A DNA stretch of 12,476 bases, taken from NCBI GenBank assembly GCA_934149245.1, contig CAKPER010000034.1, forward strand, positions 1 through 12,476, written 5' to 3'. Positions 1-7,228 of this stretch are shown in pieces. Source of the DNA: an uncultured Bacilli bacterium. Lineage in GTDB: Bacteria; Bacillota_I; Bacilli_A; RF39; UBA660. The notes under the pieces are model-generated. The model saw only the letters and a program-made list of their open reading frames with translations, ran no database searches and was not told the DNA's origin. How positions within the stretch are numbered: the first letter of the stretch is position 1; the number at the start of each line of letters is the position of its first letter. The position numbers were made by a program, and so were the translations under genes.

Positions 1-40
1 ATAATGAAAAAAATACCATATAACTAGAATTTATGAGGGA

Positions 41-69
41 TAGACTTTTAGAGAGATATTTGATACAAT
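41..69 (+). promoter_or_regulatory. Possible sigma-A promoter of the first operon
   Basis: TAGACT (41-46), a 17-base spacer and TACAAT (64-69) give 4/6 and 5/6 matches to the sigma-A consensus. The expected start near base 76 would leave only about ten bases before the ATG at 86 and would clip the ribosome binding site. Transcription may instead begin upstream of the window. Confidence 0.3.
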
Positions 70-85
70 ATTTGTGGTGATTAAT

Positions 86-970
86 ATGGGCAAATATGAT
101 TTGGTAGCAAGTTATCATGATGGAAATGGTAATTTTTATAACGAAAGAATTATTCGGATAGATGGAATCAAATTAGATACTTTAGCAAATATTGATTTTT
201 ATACATCAGGAATGCAAGAAGATGAGGTGTGGAGAGAAATCTCAAAAGCGTGTGATTTGAATGATTGTAATTTATTATCTATTAGGTATTTGGGAAGTGA
301 TAGTAGAAGACCTTTATATTATAAAGTATTATATTCTAATCCTAGTATAAATTCTTGTTCAGTTGATTTGAAATTAAAAGCAGGTAAGGATAGAAAACAT
401 AGCTATTTTATAAATAAAAATAATAAATATTTTCAACAAGAGTTAGAAAAACTAGAAAATTTGATTAAGAATAAAGATATTGATAAACTAAAAGAAAGAA
501 TGAGTGATAATCAACATTTAGCATTTCTAATTAAAAGATATATAGATAATACTGATGCCTACGAGGATTATGATGCTAAAAAAATGGCATATGATGATAT
601 TATTGCTGAATTTTCAAAATATATAAATTTTCGTAAATGGATACTTAGTGGCAATAGAAAAGCACATACTAAAAAAACAATTTATAGCACTAAGAATAAT
701 AGTAAACATAAGTATAATTATAAACATGTTCCTAGTGATAATTATGATAATTTATATGAACAACTTCGTATTGAAAGACAAGAAATATTAGATAGTTATA
801 ATATTAATAATTTAGAAAAAGAAGAGTTTTTAGATGAAAGTGAATTAGACCAGATGGGATATGAAATTGATCCAGTTATGGCTGAGAGAATAAAGAAGCA
901 AGAAAAAAATTTAAACAAAGTTAAAAAGAAGTCAAAGAAATTAAGCCATGAAGAGGAAAAGTGGTGGTAG
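86..970 (+). CDS. Unrecognised highly charged soluble protein, 294 aa
   Basis: I do not recognise this protein. I start it at ATG 86 because GGTGAT (76-81) sits at correct spacing in front of it. The in-frame GTGs at 74 and 77 would lie inside that ribosome binding site. No signal peptide or membrane segment is visible. The N-terminal ~100 residues look like a mixed alpha/beta domain (LVASYHDGNGNFYNERIIRI, then a segment with RPLYYKVLYSNP). The middle is helical, with a FRKWI motif near residue 185. The last ~60 residues are Lys/Glu-rich and probably coiled or disordered, ending in EEEKWW. Its 3' end overlaps or abuts the flippase gene, so the two are probably co-transcribed and translationally coupled. 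That suggests, but does not show, a link to the cell envelope. Codon use looks like that of its neighbours, so I see no sign of recent transfer. Confidence 0.75.
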   Translation: MGKYDLVASYHDGNGNFYNERIIRIDGIKLDTLANIDFYTSGMQEDEVWREISKACDLNDCNLLSIRYLGSDSRRPLYYKVLYSNPSINSCSVDLKLKAGKDRKHSYFINKNNKYFQQELEKLENLIKNKDIDKLKERMSDNQHLAFLIKRYIDNTDAYEDYDAKKMAYDDIIAEFSKYINFRKWILSGNRKAHTKKTIYSTKNNSKHKYNYKHVPSDNYDNLYEQLRIERQEILDSYNINNLEKEEFLDESELDQMGYEIDPVMAERIKKQEKNLNKVKKKSKKLSHEEEKWW

Positions 971-971
971 T

Positions 972-2612
972 GTGAAGAAAAATAGTTTTATAGAAGGAAC
1001 AATTGTTGCAACTCTGGGAATTTTACTTGTTAAAGTAATAGGTGTTATTTATGTAATACCATTTAATGCTATAATTGGTGAACAAGGTGGTGCTTTATAC
1101 GGTTATGGCTATAATGTATACCAATTATTTTTAGGAATATCTAGTGCAGGATTTCCATTTGCTATTAGTAAGATAACTAGTGAATTTAATGCTTTAGGAT
1201 ATAAAAAAGCTGTTAAAGATACATATAATATTGCTTTAAAAATAATATCTTTGATTTCTATTATAATGTTTATTCTGTTATTTGTGTTTGCTCCTTATAT
1301 TGGTAAACTCATAATAGGTTCTGCTACTGGTGGTAATACTTATTCAGATATAGCTTTCGTTATTAGAATGGTATCTTTTGCTATTTTAGTAATTCCTTTT
1401 TTATCTGTAACGAAAGGATTTTTACAAGGATATAAATATATTACACCATATTCTGTTAGTCAAGTTATAGAACAAGTAGTTCGCGTTTTAGTAATATTAG
1501 TTGGTAGTTTTTTATGTGTGAAAGTATTAAAATTACCTCTTAGGTATGCTGTTGGAGTTGCTATGTCTGGAGCATTTTTTGGAGGATTGGTCGCATATAT
1601 ATATTTAAAAATTAAGATGAAAAAATCTAAATTATTAGCAGCTGATGTAACAGGGGATAATAATTTAGTTACAAAAAAAGAAATAATTAGAAAAATTATT
1701 GCCTATTCAGTTCCATTTATTTTAATTAGTTTAGTTAATAATTTATATACAACTATTGATATGATACTAATTTCTAGAACTTTTTCTGATTTGTTAGGAT
1801 TTTCTTCTAAGGTAACAGAATCTATAGTTGGAGTTTATACAACTTGGGGAATGAAACTTAATAATATTATTTTAGCTGTATCTACTGGACTTGTTACTAG
1901 TTTAATTCCTAATATAGTCGATAGCTTTACTAAGAAAAATATGAGAGATGTTAATAATAAATTTAATAAAGCATTGCAATGCGTATTACTTGTAATAGTG
2001 CCACTTACTATATTTTTCTCAATGCTAAGTAATTCTTTATGGACGTTATTTTATGGTCATAGTCATTATGGGCCTATTGTTTATAAGATGTTTGTATTTA
2101 TATCACTTTTTGGTGGTGTTTATACTATAATAGTTAATACTTTACAGGGAATTAATCGTTACAAATTGGTTATGTTTACTGTTATAATAGGACTAGTTTT
2201 TAATGGAATATTTGATGTCCCATTTATGTTGCTTGCTGATAAGATAGGTGTTAATGCTAGTTATGGAGCTGCTATGGCAGATATAATGGGATACATATTA
2301 TCAATTGGCCTTTCTATGTATGTATTGTATAAGAAATATAAATTTAATTATAAAAGTACGATTAAGTCAATTCCTAAATATGTAGTGTCTTGGGCTATAT
2401 TTGTTGCTAGTATTTTGGCACTAGGACTTGTTATACCTACTAATCTTAAAGGACGTATTATTCAATTGCCTATATTGGCTTGCTATGGTGTAGTGTGTTT
2501 TTCTATATATGTATATGTATGTTATAAAAATGGATTATTAAAGCAAGTTTTTGGTAGTAAAGTAGATAGTATTGCTAATAAGTTAGTAAAAAAATTTAAA
2601 ATGGCGAAATAG
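972..2612 (+). CDS. MOP-superfamily lipid flippase (SpoVB/YtgP/MurJ-like), 546 aa
   Basis: This is a polytopic membrane protein with roughly 12-14 hydrophobic segments spread along its length. It matches the polysaccharide-export/MurJ branch of the MOP flippases. The N-terminal pattern KKNSFIEG followed by LVKVIGVIYVIPF is typical of SpoVB/YtgP proteins, as is the ~545-residue length. Members of this branch move undecaprenyl-linked wall or polysaccharide precursors across the cytoplasmic membrane. Which substrate this one moves cannot be read from sequence. An in-frame ATG at 948 would overlap the upstream gene by 23 bases but has no ribosome binding site. GTG 972 follows GGTGGT and gives the family's usual N-terminus (M-KKNSF), so I prefer it. 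The gene follows the unknown protein without a gap and ends at a terminator built over its stop codon. YtgP (MurJ) and SpoVB orthology cannot be separated here. Confidence 0.88.
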   Translation: MKKNSFIEGTIVATLGILLVKVIGVIYVIPFNAIIGEQGGALYGYGYNVYQLFLGISSAGFPFAISKITSEFNALGYKKAVKDTYNIALKIISLISIIMFILLFVFAPYIGKLIIGSATGGNTYSDIAFVIRMVSFAILVIPFLSVTKGFLQGYKYITPYSVSQVIEQVVRVLVILVGSFLCVKVLKLPLRYAVGVAMSGAFFGGLVAYIYLKIKMKKSKLLAADVTGDNNLVTKKEIIRKIIAYSVPFILISLVNNLYTTIDMILISRTFSDLLGFSSKVTESIVGVYTTWGMKLNNIILAVSTGLVTSLIPNIVDSFTKKNMRDVNNKFNKALQCVLLVIVPLTIFFSMLSNSLWTLFYGHSHYGPIVYKMFVFISLFGGVYTIIVNTLQGINRYKLVMFTVIIGLVFNGIFDVPFMLLADKIGVNASYGAAMADIMGYILSIGLSMYVLYKKYKFNYKSTIKSIPKYVVSWAIFVASILALGLVIPTNLKGRIIQLPILACYGVVCFSIYVYVCYKNGLLKQVFGSKVDSIANKLVKKFKMAK

Positions 2613-2638
2613 AGTAATTAACAACTCTATTTTATTTT
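2607..2638 (+). terminator. Intrinsic terminator after the flippase gene
   Basis: A perfect 9-bp inverted repeat, AAATAGAGT (2607-2615) and ACTCTATTT (2624-2632), encloses an 8-base loop and is followed by TATTTT. The flippase stop codon (2610-2612) lies in the left arm. It separates the first operon from the methyltransferase gene. Confidence 0.8.
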
Positions 2639-2647
2639 GGCAAAGTA

Positions 2648-2676
2648 TGGACTTTGAATGATAATTTTGTTACAAT
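2648..2676 (+). promoter_or_regulatory. Probable sigma-A promoter of the dam gene
   Basis: TGGACT (2648-2653), exactly 17 bases, then TACAAT (2671-2676). A start near 2683 gives a ~24-base leader that still contains the ribosome binding site GAGGTGAT (2693-2700). It lies just after the terminator, as expected for an independent unit. Confidence 0.5.
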
Positions 2677-2706
2677 AATTTAGAATTTATATGAGGTGAT
2701 TAGGTT

Positions 2707-3582
2707 ATGGTTAAGGGAAAACCATTTGTAAAATGGGCTGGAGGTAAGAGACAAATAATAGATAAATTACTTACTTATGTTCCAGATAATTATAATTGTT
2801 ATTATGAGCCATTTATAGGAGGAGGGGCTTTATTTTTTGAACTTTCGCCTCTCAAGGCTGTAATTAATGATAGTAATGAAGAACTTATGAATGTTTATAG
2901 AGTTCTTTGTTCACATGATAAATATAGTAAAATGTGTAAAGTTTTAAATGATTATGAAGCTAATAATTGTGAAAAGTTTTATTATGAGATTAGAAATAAA
3001 GATAAGGAAGCTAGTTTTAAGAGACTTAGTGATTATAAGAGAGCTGCTAGGACTATTTATTTGAATAAGTCTTGTTTTAATGGGCTTTATAGAGTTAATA
3101 AGAAGGGTTATTTTAATGTTCCATATAATAAAAAAGATAAGATAAATACTTATGATGGAGCAAATTTGATTACTATTAATATTCTTCTTAGTTTAAATGA
3201 TATTACTATAAGATGTTGTGATTTTGAACTAGCAGTAGAGGATGCTAAAGAAGGAGATTTTGTTTATTTTGATCCACCATATGATTCTGATAATGGAGTA
3301 TTTAATAGTTATACAGAAGAGGGCTTTGGAAAAGATGAGCAGAGAAGACTAGCTGATGTATTTAAGAAGTTAGATAAGAAGGGTGTTAAGGTAATGTTGT
3401 CTAATCATAATACTGATTTAGTTAATGAATTATATAAAGATTATAATATTCATGTAATAGAGGCGAAGAGGAGTATTAATTCAAAAGGAAATAAAAGAGG
3501 TCGTGTTGAGGAAGTTATTATTACTAATTATGTGAATAATAGAGATATAAATGATATGAATTTAGAAAATAGCGAAAATTAG
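2707..3582 (+). CDS. dam: DNA adenine N6-methyltransferase, Dam/DpnM type
   Basis: This class-alpha (D12) adenine methyltransferase transfers a methyl group from S-adenosylmethionine to N6 of adenine, in GATC for the closest known families. The order of motifs fits. KWAGGKRQ (residues 9-16) and FIGGG (36-40) form the AdoMet site. The segment ARTIYLNKSCFNGLYRVN lies in the target-recognition part, and DPPY (189-192) is the catalytic motif. KRSINSKGNKRGRVEEVIITN near the C-terminus is also typical. At 291 residues it has the usual length. ATG 2707 follows GAGGTGAT by six bases. No restriction endonuclease or second methyltransferase flanks it, so it looks solitary and regulatory rather than part of a restriction system, although a partner could be elsewhere. 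By eye I count about 17 GATC sites in the window, all inside genes. Its stop codon lies within the first CIRCE-type repeat of the heat-shock operon. GATC specificity is inferred from the family. Confidence 0.92.
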   Translation: MVKGKPFVKWAGGKRQIIDKLLTYVPDNYNCYYEPFIGGGALFFELSPLKAVINDSNEELMNVYRVLCSHDKYSKMCKVLNDYEANNCEKFYYEIRNKDKEASFKRLSDYKRAARTIYLNKSCFNGLYRVNKKGYFNVPYNKKDKINTYDGANLITINILLSLNDITIRCCDFELAVEDAKEGDFVYFDPPYDSDNGVFNSYTEEGFGKDEQRRLADVFKKLDKKGVKVMLSNHNTDLVNELYKDYNIHVIEAKRSINSKGNKRGRVEEVIITNYVNNRDINDMNLENSEN

Positions 3583-3605
3583 CAATTAACTATTGACTTT
3601 GCTAA
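3579..3605 (+). promoter_or_regulatory. Degenerate upstream CIRCE-type HrcA operator
   Basis: TTAGCAATT, a 9-base spacer, then CTTTGCTAA. This has the exact 9-9-9 geometry of CIRCE (TTAGCACTC-N9-GAGTGCTAA). The outer six bases of each arm match, while the inner three are degenerate. It covers the dam stop codon and the -35 box of the hrcA promoter. It is a second site in addition to the better one at 3626-3652. It could also be a simple hairpin: TTAGCAA and TTGCTAA pair. Confidence 0.5.
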
Positions 3606-3621
3606 AAAAAAGTTTTATAAT
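3593..3621 (+). promoter_or_regulatory. Sigma-A promoter of the hrcA-grpE-dnaK-dnaJ operon
   Basis: TTGACT (3593-3598), a 17-base spacer and a perfect TATAAT (3616-3621). The predicted start near 3628 falls in the left arm of the downstream CIRCE, so bound HrcA would block initiation. Confidence 0.85.
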
Positions 3622-3625
3622 GAGC

Positions 3626-3652
3626 TTAGCATTCAAGAAATGGGATTGCTAA
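3626..3652 (+). promoter_or_regulatory. CIRCE operator for HrcA
   Basis: TTAGCATTC, a 9-base spacer, then GATTGCTAA. Each arm differs from the CIRCE consensus at a single base. It overlaps the transcription start and immediately precedes hrcA, which is the classical position for HrcA autoregulation of class I heat-shock genes. Confidence 0.92.
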
Positions 3653-3664
3653 GGAAGTGATTTA

Positions 3665-4660
3665 ATGCTGACAGAACGACAAGATAGAATATTAAAAATA
3701 ATAGTAGAAGATTATGTTAAGACTATTAGACCAATTAGTTCATCTAAAATAAATAAGCTAATTAATTGTTCTAGTGCTACTATTAGAAATGAAATGGCAC
3801 ATTTAGAGGAGCTTGGTTTACTGGAAAAAGATCATTTTGCTTCTGGTAGAACCCCTAGTGAAGCTGGGTATAAGTATTATGTTGCTAATTTGATGAAACC
3901 TAAGGATATGACTGGTGAGGATATGCTTAAGTTACAGACAATTTTTAAAAATAATTCTTTAGCTTTATCTGATACAATAAGAAAAAGTATTGCTATTGTA
4001 TCGGAGATAACTAATTATACTTCAATTGTTTTAGGAACAGATGCTAAAGAAAATAAACTAAAAAAAGTAGAAGTGATTCCTTTAGAAGATGCTAAAATAT
4101 TGACTATGGTTATTACAGATAAAGGAGTAGTTGAACATAAGAATTTGTATTTGCCAAGTACTATTTCTTTAGAAGATGTTACTAAAACTGTGGAACTTAT
4201 AAATAAACTGATTGTAGGGACTCCAATTAATGAAGTTTCTAAAAAACTTGAGTATGAAGTTAAACCTATAATAGGAAAATATGTAAAGCAACATGAAGTC
4301 TTGTATAATGCCTTTTATAATGCATTTAGTGAGTTTTCAAATAGTAGTGCTGATGTTTGCTTTGCTGGAAAAAGTAATTTTTTAAATCAACCCGAATTCA
4401 GTGATGTCGGTAAATTGAAGGAATTAATGTCAAAATTTGATGATGTTAATAATATCAAAAAAGAAGAAAAAAATGGTATAAATATTTATGTTGGTAAAGA
4501 TTCAGAGATATCTGATGATGTATCTGTTGTTAAAACAAAATATAATATCAATGGTGAAGAGGGAACAATTGCTATTGTAGGTCCAAAGAGGATGGAGTAT
4601 GATAGAGTAGTTAGTTTACTTGATTATATAAAAGAAAATATTGGAGGAAATGATGAATAA
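3665..4660 (+). CDS. hrcA: Heat-inducible transcription repressor HrcA
   Basis: HrcA binds CIRCE operators as a dimer and represses chaperone genes; in Firmicutes its activity depends on GroEL. The N-terminal winged helix is clear: ERQDRILKIIVEDYV (residues 4-18), SSATIRNEMAHLEELGLL (~35-52) and the wing signature SGRTPSEAGYKYYV (~60-73). The long middle is the dimerisation and inserted domain, and the end carries RVVSLLDYIKENI as in the family. Its 331 residues are close to the usual ~340. The ribosome binding site AAGGAAGTGAT directly follows the CIRCE, and its first bases overlap the right arm. The gene is first in the operon and its last eight bases overlap grpE. The two CIRCE sites in front of it show the expected autoregulation. 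No groESL is in the window. Confidence 0.96.
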   Translation: MLTERQDRILKIIVEDYVKTIRPISSSKINKLINCSSATIRNEMAHLEELGLLEKDHFASGRTPSEAGYKYYVANLMKPKDMTGEDMLKLQTIFKNNSLALSDTIRKSIAIVSEITNYTSIVLGTDAKENKLKKVEVIPLEDAKILTMVITDKGVVEHKNLYLPSTISLEDVTKTVELINKLIVGTPINEVSKKLEYEVKPIIGKYVKQHEVLYNAFYNAFSEFSNSSADVCFAGKSNFLNQPEFSDVGKLKELMSKFDDVNNIKKEEKNGINIYVGKDSEISDDVSVVKTKYNINGEEGTIAIVGPKRMEYDRVVSLLDYIKENIGGNDE

Positions 4661-5285
4661 AGAAAAGAAGAAAGAACAAGAAAGTAATGTTGAAGAACAA
4701 GAAGTTATGAATGAAGAAGAAGTAGAAACAGAGAAAGAGCAAAATAAAGAGTGCTCTTGTGATAGTAAGGATAAGGAATGTTCTTGTAAGGAAAAGAAAA
4801 AAGATAAAAAAAGTATTTTTAAGAAGGATAAGCAAGAGATAGAAGAACTTACAAAACAAGTTAATTCTCTTAAAGAGTTACTTCTTAGAAATCAAGCTGA
4901 ACTTCAAAATTATAAAAGAAGAAAAGATGAAGAAGTATCTAGATTTATGAAATATAAGGATGAGGATCTTATTAAAGAATTTTTGACTGTACTTGATAAT
5001 TTTGAAAGAGCTATAAAGATGGATGATAATGATTTAACAGATGAGGTATCAAGATTTTTAAAAGGATTTAAACTTATTTATAGTAATACTATAAGTATTT
5101 TAGAAAAGTTTGAAGTAAAAGAGATTGATGCTGAAGGAGTTTCATTTGATCCAGATTATCATCATGCTGTATTAACTGATCATGATGATAGTAAACCTGC
5201 AGGTGTTGTATTAGAAGTATTACAAAAAGGGTATATGTATAAAGATAGAGTTATAAGACCTGCAATGGTTAAAGTTAATGAATAA
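4653..5285 (+). CDS. grpE: Nucleotide exchange factor GrpE with a Cys-rich tail
   Basis: GrpE is the dimeric factor that releases ADP from DnaK. Three starts are possible. TTG 4641 lies inside the ribosome binding site, and ATG 4650 is only two bases after GGAGG (4643-4647). ATG 4653 has five bases of spacing, so I choose it (210 aa). Order of parts: a disordered Glu/Lys-rich tail (residues 1-~60), a long coiled coil including LTKQVNSLKELLLRNQAELQ and YKRRKDEE, a helical region with LDNFERAI, and the C-terminal beta domain with GVSFDPDYHHAV and GYMYKDRVIRPAMVKV. Nothing essential is missing. The odd feature is CSC repeated in the tail (Cys34, 36, 43, 45), which I do not associate with GrpE. 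The gene overlaps hrcA by eight bases and precedes dnaK by 46 bases. Confidence 0.95.
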   Translation: MNKEKKKEQESNVEEQEVMNEEEVETEKEQNKECSCDSKDKECSCKEKKKDKKSIFKKDKQEIEELTKQVNSLKELLLRNQAELQNYKRRKDEEVSRFMKYKDEDLIKEFLTVLDNFERAIKMDDNDLTDEVSRFLKGFKLIYSNTISILEKFEVKEIDAEGVSFDPDYHHAVLTDHDDSKPAGVVLEVLQKGYMYKDRVIRPAMVKVNE

Positions 5286-5331
5286 ATTTAGAAAATTTAA
5301 ATAATAATTTAATTAGAGGAAAGGTGATAAT

Positions 5332-7164
5332 ATGAGTAAAATAATTGGAATAGATTTAGGTACAACTAATAGTTGTGTATCTGTATTTGAAGGTGGAGAG
5401 GCTAAGGTAATTGCTAACTCTGAGGGTTTAAGAACTACTCCATCTGTTGTTGCATTTAAAAATGGAGAAATGATTGTTGGTGAGAAAGCTAAACGTCAAG
5501 CTATTGTTAATCCTGAAACAATAAGTTCTGTAAAAAGATTAATGGGAACTAGTAAGAAAGTTAAAGCTAATGGTAAGGAATATTCTCCTGAAGAAGTTTC
5601 TGCTATGATTCTTGGAGATTTAAAGAAGACTGCTGAGGATTATTTAGGTGAAAAAGTAACTAAGGCTGTAATTACTGTTCCAGCATATTTTAATGATTCA
5701 CAAAGACAAGCTACAAAGAATGCTGGTAAGATTGCTGGCTTAGAAGTAGAGAGAATTATTAATGAGCCAACTGCTGCAGCATTAGCTTATGGTCTTGATA
5801 AACAAGATACTAATGAGAAGATTTTGGTTTATGACTTAGGTGGTGGTACTTTTGATGTATCAATTCTAGAACTTGGTGATGGTGTATTTGAAGTATTATC
5901 TACATCTGGAAATAACCACTTAGGTGGAGATGACTTTGATAATAGACTAGTTGATTATGTTGTTGCTGAAATAAAGAAGGATGAAGGTGTAGATTTATCT
6001 AGTGATAAGATGGCTATGCAGAGAATTAAGGAAGCTAGTGAAAAAGCTAAGAAGGATTTGTCTGGTATGACTTCTACTCAAATTTCATTACCATTCATTG
6101 CTCAAGTTGATGGTAACCCTGTAAACTTTGAGATGGATATTACTAGAGCTAAGTTTGAATCTTTAATTTCAGATTTAGTTGATTCTACTACTGAACCTGT
6201 TAGAAAGGCTTTGAAAGATGCTAGTATTACTAAGAATGATATTGATAAAGTAATATTAGTAGGTGGATCTACTCGTATTCCAATGGTTCAAGAACTAGTT
6301 AAGAAAGAAACTGGTAAGGATCCTTCTAAAGGTGTAAATCCTGATGAAGTTGTATCTATGGGTGCTGCTATTCAAGGTGGTGTTTTAACTGGTGATGTTA
6401 ATGATATAGTACTTCTTGATGTAACACCATTATCTCTTGGTATTGAAACATTAGGTGGAGTTATGACTAAGTTAATAGATAGAAATACAACAATTCCTAC
6501 TAGTAAGAGTCAAGTTTTCTCTACTGCTGCTGATAATCAACCTGCTGTAGATATTCATGTATTACAAGGTGAGAGACCAATGGCTGCTGATAATAAAACA
6601 TTAGGTAACTTCCAACTTACTAATATCCCACCAGCACCTCGTGGAGTACCACAAATTGAGGTTACTTTCGATATAGATGCTAATGGTATTGTTAATGTAA
6701 AAGCAAAAGATTTGGGAACAAATAAGGAACAATCTATAACAATAACTGCTACTAATACATTAAGTGATGAGGAAATTGAGAAGATGAGAAAAGAGGCAGA
6801 GGCTAATAAAGAAGAAGATGACAAAAAACGTGAGTTAGTTGATGCTAAAAATGATGCTGAACAAATTGTGTTTATGACAGAAAAAGCTATTAAAGATCTT
6901 GGAGATAAGGTTAGTGATAGTGATAAGAAAGAAGCAGAAGAGTTAATAGAAAAAGTTAATAAAGCTATTTCTTCTGATAAAGTTGATGATATAAAAGCTG
7001 CTAAAGATAAATTATTAGAAAAAGCTAATGCTTTATCAGCTAAAGTATATGAAGAAGCTGCTAAGAATAATCAAGCTAATGCTTCAGATGGTGCAACTGG
7101 AACTGATAATAGTAATAAAGATAAAGATGATAATGTAGTAGATGCTGATTATGAAGAAAAGTAG
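5332..7164 (+). CDS. dnaK: Hsp70 chaperone DnaK
   Basis: This is the ATP-dependent cytosolic chaperone that cycles with DnaJ and GrpE on unfolded proteins. All Hsp70 signatures are present. Phosphate loop 1 is GIDLGTTNS (6-14). VITVPAYFNDSQRQAT (113-128) and NEPTAAALAYG (144-154) follow. Phosphate loop 2 is DLGGGTFDVS (168-177), and GGSTRIP is at 311-317. The substrate-binding domain starts after the linker region DIVLLDVTPLSLGIET. The helical lid follows, with a low-complexity tail ending in VVDADYEEK, a Gram-positive form of the C-terminus. Its 610 residues are the normal length for the shorter Gram-positive DnaK. ATG 5332 follows AAAGGTGAT. I see no separate CIRCE or good promoter in the 46-base gap, so expression should depend on the hrcA promoter. 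A hairpin follows the stop codon immediately. Confidence 0.98.
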   Translation: MSKIIGIDLGTTNSCVSVFEGGEAKVIANSEGLRTTPSVVAFKNGEMIVGEKAKRQAIVNPETISSVKRLMGTSKKVKANGKEYSPEEVSAMILGDLKKTAEDYLGEKVTKAVITVPAYFNDSQRQATKNAGKIAGLEVERIINEPTAAALAYGLDKQDTNEKILVYDLGGGTFDVSILELGDGVFEVLSTSGNNHLGGDDFDNRLVDYVVAEIKKDEGVDLSSDKMAMQRIKEASEKAKKDLSGMTSTQISLPFIAQVDGNPVNFEMDITRAKFESLISDLVDSTTEPVRKALKDASITKNDIDKVILVGGSTRIPMVQELVKKETGKDPSKGVNPDEVVSMGAAIQGGVLTGDVNDIVLLDVTPLSLGIETLGGVMTKLIDRNTTIPTSKSQVFSTAADNQPAVDIHVLQGERPMAADNKTLGNFQLTNIPPAPRGVPQIEVTFDIDANGIVNVKAKDLGTNKEQSITITATNTLSDEEIEKMRKEAEANKEEDDKKRELVDAKNDAEQIVFMTEKAIKDLGDKVSDSDKKEAEELIEKVNKAISSDKVDDIKAAKDKLLEKANALSAKVYEEAAKNNQANASDGATGTDNSNKDKDDNVVDADYEEK

Positions 7165-7206
7165 AAGGTAATAAAGTTCTAGGTGACTAGAACTTCCTTG
7201 CTTTTT
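7165..7206 (+). terminator. Hairpin with U-tract between dnaK and dnaJ (attenuator)
   Basis: A perfect 9-bp stem, AAGTTCTAG (7174-7182) and CTAGAACTT (7187-7195), closes a GTGA loop of the stable GNRA class. AAGG (7165-7168) and CCTT (7196-7199) extend it beyond a 5-base bulge, and five Ts follow at 7202-7206. dnaJ has no visible promoter of its own, so this is probably a partial terminator that lowers dnaJ relative to dnaK, or a 3' stabiliser of the dnaK mRNA after processing. Confidence 0.72.
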
Positions 7207-7228
7207 ATTGTTGAAAGAGAGGTAAAAT

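Noticed and set aside
1..27. Possible C-terminal end of an upstream gene (frame 1, TAG at 25-27)
   Set aside because: Only eight codons are visible, and another frame also stops within 23 bases, so it cannot be supported.
2707..3582. Possible AGG Arg-to-Met reassignment, known in some uncultivated Bacilli
   Set aside because: AGG codes positions that are Arg in the Dam family (AARTIYLNK and KRSINS), so AGG reads as Arg here.
4611..4859. Minus-strand open frame opposite the start of grpE
   Set aside because: It is Phe/Leu-rich because it mirrors the Lys/Glu-rich GrpE tail. It has no ribosome binding site, and grpE is certain.
6555..6824. Minus-strand open frame opposite dnaK
   Set aside because: It lies wholly inside the conserved dnaK gene and has no family resemblance.
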